Shown: one piece after another, positions 44,781 to 53,753 of the stretch
How positions within the stretch are numbered: position 1 is the first letter of the stretch
Layout: the number at the start of each line of letters is the position of its first letter
Source of the DNA: Thermophilibacter provencensis
Lineage (GTDB): Bacteria; Actinomycetota; Coriobacteriia; Coriobacteriales; Atopobiaceae
NCBI RefSeq assembly: GCF_900128445.1
Contig: NZ_LT671417.1
Span: 124,001-188,000 of the forward strand
Direction: 5' to 3'
DNA: 64,000 bases
The notes under the pieces: generated by a model
What the model saw: only the letters and a program-made list of their open reading frames with translations
Database searches by the model: none
What the model was told of the DNA's origin: nothing
Position numbers and translations under genes: made by a program

Positions 44781-44851
44781 CCCATCTCCGGGACGTCGCT
44801 ATCCGGTCCAGGAGATGGGAGGCTGTTCAAAAGTGCCTGTCCCTTTTGAAC
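44781..44851. repeat. 71-bp direct repeat with REP-like palindrome, copy f
   Basis: An inverted repeat CCTCCCATCTCC...GGAGATGGGAGG with 21-nt loop is followed by the REP-like palindrome GTTCAAAAG...CTTTTGAAC (44825-44851). It matches 47363-47433 with three mismatches in 71 bp. It ends three bases before the stop codon of the SGNH protein gene. Confidence 0.85.
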
Positions 44852-44854
44852 GGT

Positions 44855-47212
44855 CTACCCGCGGCGGCGCAGGAGGATGCCGGTCGCCAAGGCGGACGCG
44901 CCAGCGAGGGCCGGGACGAGCGCAGCGAGAGACCCCGCGTCGCCTGCGGCGGGAAGAGCGGATTCGTCCTTTACGGGGTCGCTCTTCTTGGGTTCGTCCT
45001 TCTCGGGCTCGTCGGGGGTCACGAAGCTGGGGTCCTTCTCGCCGCACGCCGCGCAGGCGCCGTCGACGAAGTCGTGCCCAGTCGCCGCGATCTCGCGAGA
45101 CTCGGTCGCCCCGCAGGATGCGCACGTGCGCCCCTCAACGCCAGGCTCCGTGCAGGTGGCGGGCGTCACGACCTCCCACTCGCCCCAGCTATGACCAAGC
45201 GCGCTGCCAGCCGAGAACGTGTCAGTCCCCGCCGCGCCACACTCGCAGGAAAGGTAATAGGCTGCCGGATTGGTGCAGGTGGCCATGCTCGCAAGGTACG
45301 CGTCATCCTCAACACGCTCGGTGAACGCATGGACGTGCGGAGCGCTGTGGAAGAACTTGCTGGCTATCTCCAGCGTCGCGCTCTGCGACAGCGGAGAATC
45401 GGCCATCTTGCTTGCGTTCTCCTCAGAGCTCCCCTCCCAGACGTCGACGAGTCCACCCTTGGGATCGATCGTGATGGAGTCATCCGGGGCAAATGCAGCA
45501 TAGGGGGAGCTCACCGTGACATCCGAAGCTCCGCTTATGGTGATGTCTCCGTTCACATACATCGCATTATGCCCCGACGAGGTTGCCACAACCTTGCTGT
45601 CCTCGATTACGACATCGCCTACCATCGTGTGCACGGCAATCCCTGAAGCAGCGCTTACCGTCACCTGGCTGTTGTTCTTGATGGTGATAGTTCCCTCGCT
45701 GGGAATCAGGTCGTTGCCTGCCAGGATTCCGAAGTTGTACGTATCGTCCGCAGTCGCTTCGACGATGGAGTTGTCGATGGTGATGTCGTGGTCGGAGAGG
45801 ATCATGCTGTTGGCATACTGCCCCTCGGCATCGACCCATGCGTGAACTTCAGAATCGACGATGGAGACGCCCCCGTTGCCGATCACAGGATGCGTATCGG
45901 CTCCCGTGCCGGTAACCTCCGCGACGGTCCCATCGGTGATCAGCAGCTGGCCGCCTGCCTGGATCCCAACGCCGATAAAGGGACTTCTCCTATCGACGTC
46001 GACGTCCAGGTCCACCCCTGAAATGGTGACGTTGCGCGAGGCATTGGCGCTGCCGATGCCGTAGTACACCGCGTCGACGGTCAGCGCGCCGCCTGTTATG
46101 ACGAGGTCACCCGCGCCATTGGCGTAAATGCCACTCGTGACGGAGGTGATGACGTTCTTACCCACGAGCTTGACGTTCAGGTCGCCGTTGAACAGGATGG
46201 CACCCTTTGTGTTGTCGCCCTGGTTCTCCTGATAGTCGATTATCGCGTTGTTCAGCGTGAGCGTATTGCTTGCGGGGTCGTAGGACACCGTGCCATCGCC
46301 CAGCACGTCACCCGCGTTATCGTCGCTCACCTGCGTGCCGGCGACCCAAACGTCGTAGGTCTGCGCGGGGTCGGGCTCGGGGAGCGCCTGCTCGACCGCC
46401 TCGGCAATCAGCTGGTGGCCGAGCGCGTTGGGGTGGAAGTCGAGGTTGAAGTCTTTTATGGCCGTGAAATGGGCGTTGCAGGGATCGTCAGTCGACGCGG
46501 CAAAGGCTTCGTACACGTCCACCACTATGACGCCCTGAGTCTGCGCGACTCCCGCGAGCGTCGTGTTCAGGGCCCGCACGCCCGTATCGAACGTCTGGAC
46601 GATGCCTGCGGCCGCCTCCCCCTCGATGTGCCCGTAGGGGTTGTACTGGTTGGCGATGATGCACGTCACGTCGGGGTTCATGACCTTGATCTGCTCGAGC
46701 GCGCTCGACAGGTTGGTGCTCAGGGTTTTCAGCGCGTCCTCTGCGTGGGACGAGCTTGGGAAACCGCTGAGGCTATTCATAAGAGTCAGAAGCACAAGCG
46801 GATCCTTGATGGTCCCGTTCACGAGACCGTCGCGAATCTGGTCCGCCGTCATCGACACGCCCGGCGCATCCGCCAGGTACTCGTAGAGCGCGTTCATGAG
46901 GTCGTTGCCACCAACGGTGATGGTGATGACGTCAGCGTCCTGAACTGCGGCGATCACCTCGGATTTATTCAGCGTCTCAAGCAGGTCCTCAGACGTCACC
47001 CCGTCGTTCGAGGAGAAGTCGGTGAGCACATACCCCGTATCCCGTTCCAGCATCTCGGGAAACGAGAGCTCACCTCCCTCCAAGCCGTAGCCCGCCGAGA
47101 TGCTGTCTCCCAGCGCGACGTAGGAGCCTGTTCCCGCCGCCGAGGCGCTTGCGGGCACCATGCCGCAGCAAAGCAGCAGCATGCAGAGCAGCCCGATGAT
47201 TCGTCTTATCAC
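44855..47212 (-). CDS. Secreted SGNH hydrolase with pectate-lyase-like repeats and C-terminal membrane anchor
   Basis: A 785-residue exported protein. GTG 47212, with AAGGGGG RBS, begins a signal peptide. The next region is an SGNH/GDSL esterase domain: YVALGDSISAGYG (block I), GGND block, and DFHPNALGHQ block V (Asp-x-x-His). Then comes a beta-helix-like region with repeated TLTLNNA / DLVITGG / NVTISGV strands, a Cys/His-containing region (ASCGATESREIAATGH, CAACGEKDP), a Pro/Asp/Lys linker and a C-terminal hydrophobic helix with RRRG. It is likely displayed on the cell surface and may deacylate a glycan or lipid. It is the only gene between the two 71-bp direct repeats. No obvious LPXTG was seen. 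Confidence 0.8.
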   Translation of the reverse strand: MIRRIIGLLCMLLLCCGMVPASASAAGTGSYVALGDSISAGYGLEGGELSFPEMLERDTGYVLTDFSSNDGVTSEDLLETLNKSEVIAAVQDADVITITVGGNDLMNALYEYLADAPGVSMTADQIRDGLVNGTIKDPLVLLTLMNSLSGFPSSSHAEDALKTLSTNLSSALEQIKVMNPDVTCIIANQYNPYGHIEGEAAAGIVQTFDTGVRALNTTLAGVAQTQGVIVVDVYEAFAASTDDPCNAHFTAIKDFNLDFHPNALGHQLIAEAVEQALPEPDPAQTYDVWVAGTQVSDDNAGDVLGDGTVSYDPASNTLTLNNAIIDYQENQGDNTKGAILFNGDLNVKLVGKNVITSVTSGIYANGAGDLVITGGALTVDAVYYGIGSANASRNVTISGVDLDVDVDRRSPFIGVGIQAGGQLLITDGTVAEVTGTGADTHPVIGNGGVSIVDSEVHAWVDAEGQYANSMILSDHDITIDNSIVEATADDTYNFGILAGNDLIPSEGTITIKNNSQVTVSAASGIAVHTMVGDVVIEDSKVVATSSGHNAMYVNGDITISGASDVTVSSPYAAFAPDDSITIDPKGGLVDVWEGSSEENASKMADSPLSQSATLEIASKFFHSAPHVHAFTERVEDDAYLASMATCTNPAAYYLSCECGAAGTDTFSAGSALGHSWGEWEVVTPATCTEPGVEGRTCASCGATESREIAATGHDFVDGACAACGEKDPSFVTPDEPEKDEPKKSDPVKDESALPAAGDAGSLAALVPALAGASALATGILLRRRG

Positions 47213-47230
47213 GATACAACCCCCTTGAAC

Positions 47231-47248
47231 TTGACCGTGTTCGGTCAA
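47231..47248. promoter_or_regulatory. Palindrome TTGACCG-N4-CGGTCAA upstream of SGNH gene
   Basis: A perfect 7-bp inverted repeat lies 18-35 bp upstream of the GTG start. It may be an operator for the LuxR-type regulator encoded upstream on the same strand, or a leader hairpin. Confidence 0.4.
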
Positions 47249-47362
47249 TAGGACACCTCGAGCCATTGTCGAGGAGATTGGGCGCCGGCACATCACTCAT
47301 CCGCTGGGGCAGAACGGGTGATGCCCCTGTCGGCCTGTCAAAGACCGCCATGTAAAGGCCCC

Positions 47363-47433
47363 CCCATCTCCGGGACGTTGCTTTCCAGTCCAGGAGATGG
47401 GAGGCTGTTCAAAAGTGCCTGTCCCTTTTGAAC
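47363..47433. repeat. 71-bp direct repeat with REP-like palindrome, copy g
   Basis: Same layout as copy f with three mismatches: inverted repeat CCCATCTCC...GGAGATGGG followed by GTTCAAAAG...CTTTTGAAC. It lies 18 bp from the stop of the luxR gene and 151 bp upstream of the SGNH gene start. Confidence 0.85.
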
Positions 47434-47451
47434 TAATAATCCCTGCGGAAA

Positions 47452-48654
47452 CTATGACAGCATGAACCTGCCTAGGTCCTGACGTCGCGTGATGCCGAGC
47501 TTCTGGAGCGAGGACGAGATATAGGTCTTCACCGTGTTCGACGAGATTCCCATGTGCTGGGCGATCTCCTGGTTGGTCCAGCCGCGCGCGGCGAGCATCG
47601 AGGCGGAGAACTCCGTGGTGGTGAGGTTGTCCGCCACGTCATGCCCCGTCGCGGGGTTGTGCACGCGCCGCCAGCCCGAGGAGAATCGGTACGTGATGTC
47701 GATGATGCGGCGGAAGTCGTCCGGCCATCCGGGCTTGATCACCGCCTCCAGCATGCCCCCGAGCAGCCCGTGATGCTCCCCAAAGCCCTCGATGAGGTCG
47801 TCCGGCCGGGCGATCTCCCATGCCGAGAGCAGGTGCGTGCGCGCCTCTTCCGCACGCCGCAGGCTCACGAGGTCCATGACGGCAATGAGGTGCAGGTAGA
47901 TGGCTGGGATCGGATAGACCTCCTCCATGCCCATGAGGGCCGTCTCCGCGATGCCGAGGCTGCGAGCGTAGTCCCCTGCAAGGTAGACGGCATGCGCCTG
48001 CACGTAGAACGCGAAGGCGCGAAGCCCCGCCGGCAGGAGCGGCACCACGTCCCCCGCGTCCGGTGAGCCCTCCGGCGCGGGCAGGTGCAGAAGCGTGCTC
48101 GCAGCCTGCGCGATGAAGCCCTCCGCGGCACGGAGCTTGGGGTCGTCGACCGACGCGCGCGCCAGCGCGCCCCGAGCCGCGTCCAGCGCGCGGCGCGCGT
48201 GGTCGATGCGCCCCAGCGGCAGGTTGGCATAGGCGCAGATGAGGCAGGCGGACAGGCGGGTATCGAGATCCTCGCTCCCGAGGCGCGCCCCCGCCAGCGC
48301 CACGGCCTCGTCCGCATGGCCGCTGAAGTAGGCATACTCGGCCCGGGCGATGTCCCCGCGCGGACCCGACCCGAGCGACTCCACGAACTCCCAGCAGCGC
48401 CCCGGGACGAACGCGGCATTCATGAGCGGCATGAGACCGGCGTGATCTCCGGGCCTGCGACGAGGACGCCTTGGTCCGGAGGGGGACTCGGGCGCGCGTC
48501 GCGGGTCCTCGGGCTTACGCGTGCTCGCGGGAATGCCCCACGAACGGCCAAACTTGACCGCACCATCAATGCGCCCCTCGGCGCACAGCCGCTGCACCAG
48601 GCGCTCGGTCACGTTCCAGCGCCGGGCCGCCTCACCCACGGTCATGTACTCCAC
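47452..48654 (-). CDS. LuxR-type regulator with two HTH domains
   Basis: A 400-residue regulator. An N-terminal excisionase/MerR-like HTH (MTVGEAARRWNVTERLVQRLCAEGRI) precedes a central helical region of about 280 residues that looks TPR-like. A LuxR/NarL HTH lies at the C-terminus (LAARGWTNQEIAQHMGISSNTVKTYISSSLQKLGI). Two DNA-binding domains in one chain is unusual. Start is GTG 48654 or ATG 48645; the former has a GGGGGG RBS. It is upstream of, and on the same strand as, the SGNH gene, which it may regulate. Confidence 0.8.
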   Translation of the reverse strand: MEYMTVGEAARRWNVTERLVQRLCAEGRIDGAVKFGRSWGIPASTRKPEDPRRAPESPSGPRRPRRRPGDHAGLMPLMNAAFVPGRCWEFVESLGSGPRGDIARAEYAYFSGHADEAVALAGARLGSEDLDTRLSACLICAYANLPLGRIDHARRALDAARGALARASVDDPKLRAAEGFIAQAASTLLHLPAPEGSPDAGDVVPLLPAGLRAFAFYVQAHAVYLAGDYARSLGIAETALMGMEEVYPIPAIYLHLIAVMDLVSLRRAEEARTHLLSAWEIARPDDLIEGFGEHHGLLGGMLEAVIKPGWPDDFRRIIDITYRFSSGWRRVHNPATGHDVADNLTTTEFSASMLAARGWTNQEIAQHMGISSNTVKTYISSSLQKLGITRRQDLGRFMLS

Positions 48655-48825
48655 GAATGCCCCCCGTGCCGCCCGCGGGGCGGCGCCGTCGTATGCTCAC
48701 CACCCAAACATACCACGGTGCGAGGGGCGGGGGTACTTCTATTCGCGCACGCGAACAGTTTGGTGGGAGGGGCCATGGCCGATAACCCGCGGCGGAACGC
48801 CGTGCGCAAGGGCACGCCACCATGC

Positions 48826-48866
48826 GACGGGCCTCCCCGGTGGCGAGAGCCATGGGGAGGCCCGTC
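48826..48866. terminator. 13-bp GC-rich hairpin
   Basis: GACGGGCCTCCCC (48826-48838) pairs perfectly with 48854-48866. It follows the truncated alcohol dehydrogenase on the minus strand; there is no T-tract. Confidence 0.45.
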
Positions 48867-48890
48867 TCGCGGAGCGCTGAGGGTCGTTCG

Positions 48891-49514
48891 CTACTTGCAC
48901 TCCTCCAGAATCTCGTACACCTCGTCGGCGTCCAGAACGCGCGGGCAGGTGGGGATGATGATCGTGGAGTCGGCCACGGCGCGCAGTATCTCGTCAACGC
49001 CCTCGCCCTCGATGCCCATATCGGAGAGCTTCGCGGGCAGGCCGATCTCGGCGATGAAGGCCTCGAGCGCATCGATGCCCGCGGCGGCGAGCTCCTCCGT
49101 CGTGCGTCCGTCGGCGTCGATACCCCAGACCGCAGCCGCGAAGCGCGCGAACTTCTCGGGCACCCCGGACATCATGTGGCGGTACATCGTGGGGTGGATG
49201 ACGGCGAGGCCGAAGCCGTGGTTGCAGTCCGTGTAGGCGCCGAGCTGGTGCTCGATCATGTGCGCCTGGAACGCCGTCTGCTTGCCGATCTTGAGGATGC
49301 CGTTCTCGGCCATGGCGCTCGCCCAGAAGAGCTCGCTGCGCGGGGCGAGGTCCTCGGGAGCGGCGATCATCTTGCGCGTGTTGTCGATGATGCAGCGCAT
49401 GTTGGCCTCGGCGATGAGGTCGGAGAGGTTGTTGTCGTGCGGCGCGCCGAAGTAGGTCTCCATGCTGTGGCTGAGCATATCGGAGGCGCCGGAGAGCGCT
49501 TGCTTCATGGGCGT
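48891..49514 (-). pseudogene. Iron-containing alcohol dehydrogenase, 5' half missing
   Basis: About 205 residues matching only the C-terminal metal-binding half of Fe-ADH: SGASDMLSHSME (metal Asp and His), MIEHQLGAYTDCNHGFGLA (two more His). The N-terminal Rossmann domain, about 190 residues, is absent and the family homology begins abruptly near 49514. There is no RBS at the in-frame ATGs, and 5' of the junction nothing homologous remains. It is most likely a deletion pseudogene. Confidence 0.8.
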
Positions 49515-49681
49515 GGGTGGGCGACAGGGCATGAATCGCCGCGCGCATCTCATCCCTGCAGCAGGCGAGAAGGACGCTCAGGGCCCGGCGGCACAGAAGC
49601 GGAGGGCGACTTTTTTTCATCGGCCCTTACGCCGGCCTTTTCGTCACGCACGCTCGACTCCCGCCCCACCGCTCGGCGACG

Positions 49682-50638
49682 TCACTTGTCCCGAGCCCGC
49701 GAGCTCGCCTCGGCCCACGAGGAGTAGGAGCCGTCGCCGCGGTGGTCGGGGGTGCCGTAGCGCTCGGCGAGCAACGCGCCCACCGCGGTGCTGACCTTAC
49801 GGGCGCCGGAGGCGTTGAGGTGGTCGCCCGCGTCGTAGCTGTCCTTCGCCCAGTCAACCCCCACGCGGTCCTCGCCCACGTTGAGGTCGATGTAGTCCAG
49901 CCCCAGCTCCGAGGCGACCCGCTCCACGCCGTTGTGCCTCGCCATGTTCCAGTTCTTCGTGCTCGGCGTGCTCAGCAGCACCAGGCGCGCCCCGGCGCGC
50001 TCGCACATCCTCTCGATCTCCTCGAGATAGAGGCGGTTGAGGAGGGGCATCTCGGCCACCTCGTCGCTCGGGGCCATGTACCCCGAGGCATCGGCGGCGC
50101 GTGTCCCCCGCTTCGCCACGAAGCCCTTGCCCTCATCCGTCCACGTGGCGCGCACGGGAGCGATAAAGTCCTCCACGGTCAGGCTCTTCCATCGGTCGTG
50201 GTACTCGACCGCCGGAAGCACGTCCTTGCCCACGCGCAGGATCGCCTCCCCCACCGTGAAGGGGCGAAAGAGGCAGTTGGTCTCCAGCACCACGACCCGC
50301 GGGCTCTGCTTCCTGAGCGCGAGCGCGAGCAGGGAACGCGTGTAGATGAGCTTCTGCCCGTTCGTGCCGAGGGAATACGACGTGATGCCCCGCTCGTCCC
50401 AGAGCTGCAGCGGGGACACCGACGTGAAGATCTCGGAGTCGCCCATGAGGAGCACGTCAATGCTGCCCGCCGGCTCGCCGGCGATGCCATGGACGCGCTC
50501 GTCGCGCTGACCGAACGCGGCCTGGTTGTTCTTGGGCGTAAGCACGTACGAGACCGCCGCGAGAACCGCGACGGTCGCCGCCGCGGAGAGCGCGACCCTC
50601 AGCAGCCCCGACAGCACGCGCGTCATGCGCTTCATCAT
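49682..50638 (-). CDS. DltD/AlgJ-like SGNH-family protein of the Dlt-like operon
   Basis: A 318-residue protein with an N-terminal membrane segment (about 10-30) and a periplasmic SGNH domain: LLMGDSEIFTSVSP (GDS block) and the late GDHLNASGARKVS (catalytic Asp-x-x-His). Such proteins partner MBOAT O-acyltransferases (DltD, AlgX/J, PatB) in exporting acyl groups onto cell-wall polymers. It follows the MBOAT gene by 33 bp and closes the operon. ATG 50638 or the overlapping ATG 50635. Sequence is diverged from classical DltD, and the transferred group is inferred only from context. Confidence 0.8.
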   Translation of the reverse strand: MMKRMTRVLSGLLRVALSAAATVAVLAAVSYVLTPKNNQAAFGQRDERVHGIAGEPAGSIDVLLMGDSEIFTSVSPLQLWDERGITSYSLGTNGQKLIYTRSLLALALRKQSPRVVVLETNCLFRPFTVGEAILRVGKDVLPAVEYHDRWKSLTVEDFIAPVRATWTDEGKGFVAKRGTRAADASGYMAPSDEVAEMPLLNRLYLEEIERMCERAGARLVLLSTPSTKNWNMARHNGVERVASELGLDYIDLNVGEDRVGVDWAKDSYDAGDHLNASGARKVSTAVGALLAERYGTPDHRGDGSYSSWAEASSRARDK

Positions 50639-50671
50639 GAGACCCCAATCGACAAGGCCGCCCCGGCGACC

Positions 50672-52246
50672 CTAGAACGACGCGTACATGGGGTCCACCG
50701 GGACGTAGCCCGCCCCATAGGCCCCAAAGACCACCGTGGTCACGATCAGCGCGCAGCACACCGCCCAGCGAGCGACCGCCCCGCGACGCCAGACGGCCTC
50801 GAGCGGACACGCGCCGCGCTCCCGCAGCACCCCGACGACGAGCAGCGCGACCACGAACGCCCCCGTCACGACAAAGTCTGCCGCGTCCATCCCCGCGGAG
50901 AGGGCCGTGCCGTCCACGAGGGAGGACGCCCTGAAGCCGAGGGTCGCGCGCACGAGCAGCCCCAGGCCCTCGACGGCGCTCGAAGAGCGGAACAGCAGCT
51001 CGCCGGCAACCACCACCAGCAGCGTCCTGACATGCTGGAACGCGTGCCAGAGGGCGCCGTCGCGCGCGACGCCCATCCGGGCGCAGACGGCCTCCGAGGC
51101 GGGCGCGAGAAGGCCCCCCGCCCAGATGAGAACGAAGTAGTACAGGCCGAAGAGCAGGTACTGCGTGCCAGCGCCGTGCCAGAGGCCGTTCCCCAGCCAC
51201 ACGCACAGCAGCGCCACCCCGCTCGCAGCCGCCGGTCCGACGCGGTTGCCGAGCCCCCTGCGCGCGGACGAGGTGAGCCGCTTGACGGGGCCGCTCAGGG
51301 ACACGGGGTAGAACACATAGTCCCTGAACCACGCGCCGAGCGTGATATGCCAGCGCTGCCAGAACTCCGAGGCGGTGCGTGAGAAGAACGGCTGGCGGAA
51401 GTTCTCGGGCAGGCTCACCCCGAAGACGCGCCCCATCCCGCACGCGACGTCCATCGTGCCCGAGAAGTCGCAGTAGAGCTGCAGGGTGTAGAGCGCCGCC
51501 GCGAGCGCGACCATGCCCCCGTCATAGGAGCCGGGGTCTCCGAAGACCGTCTGGACGAACAGGTTGAGGCGGTTGGCCACCACCATGCGTTTGGTCACGC
51601 CCCAGAGCATGCGTGCGCCGCCCGAGAAGAGGCCCTGCGCCGTGACGGGCTCGCCGGCCCAGAGGGCCGACGCCGTCTGGTCGTAGCGGCAGATGGGACC
51701 CTCCATGATCTGAGGGAAGAACGCGAGGTAGAGTGCGAGCCGAGCCAGGTTGCGGTCCGCGCGGGAGCTCCCCCGGTAGACGTCCGCCACATAGGAGACG
51801 GCCTGCAGCGTATAGAACGAGATGCCGATGGGAAGCCCGATCGAGGGGGCCGGAGGAAGCGCGCAGCCCAGCGGCGCCAGAAGCTCGCAGACAAACCCCG
51901 CGTACTTGAGCACGCCGAGGATGCCCAGATTGACCCCCACTCCAACCACGAGAGCGAGGCGCATCCGACGCCCCCAGAGGCGACGGGCGCGACGGCGGTC
52001 GACCCCCTGTCGCGCGAGGTCCGCCGCCCGGCGGCTCGCCAGGGCGTCGAGCGCGAGGCCCGCCGCCCAGATCGAGACCGTCGAGGCGATCACGAAGACC
52101 ACGAGGGGGCCGCTCAGCACCCAGAAGAAGGCGTAGCTCGCCGCCAGGAGCACCGCCCAGCGCGCCCGTCTCGGCGCGAGCTGATAGCAGACGACCGTCG
52201 CGGGTAGGAAGGCGAGCAGGAACGCCGCCGAGAAGTACGAGGTCAT
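50672..52246 (-). CDS. MBOAT family O-acyltransferase (DltB-like)
   Basis: A 524-residue polytopic membrane protein. Conserved MBOAT residues are present: GISFYTLQAVSYV, FWQRWHITLGAWFRDYVFYP (His300) and GNGLWHGAGTQYLLFG (catalytic His357). DltB moves D-alanine from the carrier DltC across the membrane toward teichoic acid; this homologue probably does so with a related acyl group. It follows the carrier protein by 16 bp and precedes the SGNH partner. Confidence 0.9.
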   Translation of the reverse strand: MTSYFSAAFLLAFLPATVVCYQLAPRRARWAVLLAASYAFFWVLSGPLVVFVIASTVSIWAAGLALDALASRRAADLARQGVDRRRARRLWGRRMRLALVVGVGVNLGILGVLKYAGFVCELLAPLGCALPPAPSIGLPIGISFYTLQAVSYVADVYRGSSRADRNLARLALYLAFFPQIMEGPICRYDQTASALWAGEPVTAQGLFSGGARMLWGVTKRMVVANRLNLFVQTVFGDPGSYDGGMVALAAALYTLQLYCDFSGTMDVACGMGRVFGVSLPENFRQPFFSRTASEFWQRWHITLGAWFRDYVFYPVSLSGPVKRLTSSARRGLGNRVGPAAASGVALLCVWLGNGLWHGAGTQYLLFGLYYFVLIWAGGLLAPASEAVCARMGVARDGALWHAFQHVRTLLVVVAGELLFRSSSAVEGLGLLVRATLGFRASSLVDGTALSAGMDAADFVVTGAFVVALLVVGVLRERGACPLEAVWRRGAVARWAVCCALIVTTVVFGAYGAGYVPVDPMYASF

Positions 52247-52262
52247 GTCCGACCCCCGAGCG

Positions 52263-52496
52263 CTAGAGGCCCTGCTCGCGCAGCCGTCGCACGAGCGCCC
52301 AGATGCCCTCGAGCGAGTTGAAGTTCTCGGGCACGATCTCCACGGCGGGAACGACGACGTCGAAGGCGTCCTCGAGCTCAGCGATCAGCGAGATGATGGT
52401 CAGCGAGTCAAGCTCGCGACCGTCCACGAGGTCGGTGCGCCCGCGCCAGTCGACGCCCGGCTTGAGCTCGTCGAGAATGTCCAGAATGGTGTCCAT
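52263..52496 (-). CDS. Acyl/aminoacyl carrier protein (DltC-like)
   Basis: A 77-residue carrier protein with the phosphopantetheine Ser31 in GRELDSLTII and the four-helix ACP size. RBS GAGGAG precedes ATG 52496. It sits between the decarboxylase and the MBOAT genes, so it is the likely site where the activated amino acid is loaded, modified and handed to the membrane transferase. Confidence 0.9.
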   Translation of the reverse strand: MDTILDILDELKPGVDWRGRTDLVDGRELDSLTIISLIAELEDAFDVVVPAVEIVPENFNSLEGIWALVRRLREQGL

Positions 52497-52512
52497 GCGT
52501 ACTCCTCTCTCC

Positions 52513-52531
52513 CCCGGGCCTCCGGCCCGGG
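52513..52531. terminator. Hairpin between decarboxylase and carrier genes
   Basis: CCCGGGCC-TCC-GGCCCGGG, an 8-bp stem, in the 63-bp intra-operon gap. It may attenuate or process the mRNA; no T-tract. Confidence 0.4.
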
Positions 52532-52559
52532 CTCATCTTGCTCGGTCGCGCGAGGCTCC

Positions 52560-53753
52560 TCAGCGCGCTCTTGTTGACGGGGTGTTGAGCGGGTCGGTGC
52601 GAAGCCCCTCGCGAACGAGCTCTAGGGCTCCATCCGCGCCGACGAGCGCCACCCGCGGGAGGTCGCGGCTCAGGAAGAGCGCGATGCCCTCGGTCGCGCA
52701 GTAGGCTCCGGCGCGGGAGAAGGCGAGCAGCGACCCCTCCCCGAGCCCGGCGAGCGGAAGCCGCTTGACCAGGATGTCATTCGTCGTGCAGAGGGACCCG
52801 CACACGTTCCAGGGAAGCTCCTCGGGGCCTTCGGGCGGCGCGGCCCCCAACAGCCTCACCGGCGGACGGCGCATGGCCATGGACTGCCCGTAGTACACGA
52901 GCTGGTGCATGCCCCCGTCGACGATGGCGTAGCGCTGGCCGGCGACCTCCTTGGCGTCCACCACGCGCGTGAGGTAGGTCCCGCACGAGGCCACGAGGCT
53001 GCGCCCCAGCTCGATGGTCACGCGAGCGGCGCGGGACAGCCCGCCGACCGCCTCGGCGAGGCCGTCAAGCAGCGCGTCCTCGTCCGTCTCGTCACCCTCG
53101 AAGTACGCCACGGGCAGGCCCGGGCCATACTCTATCTCCGCCACCTCCCAGCCGCACGAGTCGCGCAGCCCGCGGGCAAGATCGCCGAGACGCCCCACCT
53201 CCCTGCGCAGCCGCCTGACCGAGTCCTTCTGAGTTCCCGAGAAGAACTGAACGCCCCGCAGATCGAGGTGTCGGTCGCCCATGGCCTCGCGCGCGGCGCG
53301 CTCGAGGTCGGCACGATCGAGGCCGAACTGGTTTCCGCTCGAGAGTCGCAGCAGAACGGGCACGCGCAGGCCGCGCGACCGCGCGACGCGCCGAACGAGG
53401 GCGAGCTGCGCGAGGGACTCCACCGTGACGATCGACGGCGCCCCGGAGGCGCCCGCGTCCTCGACGGTCGACTCGTCCTTGTTGACCCCCGAGAGGACGA
53501 TCTTCTCGCCAGGCACGCCGAGCGCCCGGCAGATGCGGTGCTCCCCGGGCGAGCACGCCTCGAGACGGTCCACGAGCGGCTCGAGCGCGGCGAGTACGAA
53601 GGTGTTCGCCTTCACGGCGTAGCAGAGGCCGACGCCGGGAGGCAGGGCGGAGCGCAGCCGCTTTGCGCGGGCGGCCAGCTCTCGCGTGTCGAACACGTAG
53701 AGGGGCGTTCCGTAGTCGCCCGCCACGCGCAGGAGCTCCTCGTCACTCAACAT
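52560..53753 (-). CDS. Fold-type III PLP decarboxylase (LysA/BtrK-like) in Dlt-like operon
   Basis: A 397-residue member of the ornithine/diaminopimelate decarboxylase fold: PLP Lys48 in CYAVKANTF, phosphate-binding Gly-rich motif EYGPGLP (208-214), ELGR (248-251), and CGSLCTTNDIL (318-328) with a Cys at 322. The last motif is closest in type to GPLCTPLD of decarboxylases acting on carrier-bound substrates (BtrK of butirosin, exosortase-associated decarboxylase), rather than free diaminopimelate; that reading is from memory. Its start overlaps the end of the adenylation gene by 11 bases. It likely decarboxylates an amino acid loaded on the operon's carrier. Free-amino-acid decarboxylation remains possible. 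Confidence 0.85.
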   Translation of the reverse strand: MLSDEELLRVAGDYGTPLYVFDTRELAARAKRLRSALPPGVGLCYAVKANTFVLAALEPLVDRLEACSPGEHRICRALGVPGEKIVLSGVNKDESTVEDAGASGAPSIVTVESLAQLALVRRVARSRGLRVPVLLRLSSGNQFGLDRADLERAAREAMGDRHLDLRGVQFFSGTQKDSVRRLRREVGRLGDLARGLRDSCGWEVAEIEYGPGLPVAYFEGDETDEDALLDGLAEAVGGLSRAARVTIELGRSLVASCGTYLTRVVDAKEVAGQRYAIVDGGMHQLVYYGQSMAMRRPPVRLLGAAPPEGPEELPWNVCGSLCTTNDILVKRLPLAGLGEGSLLAFSRAGAYCATEGIALFLSRDLPRVALVGADGALELVREGLRTDPLNTPSTRAR

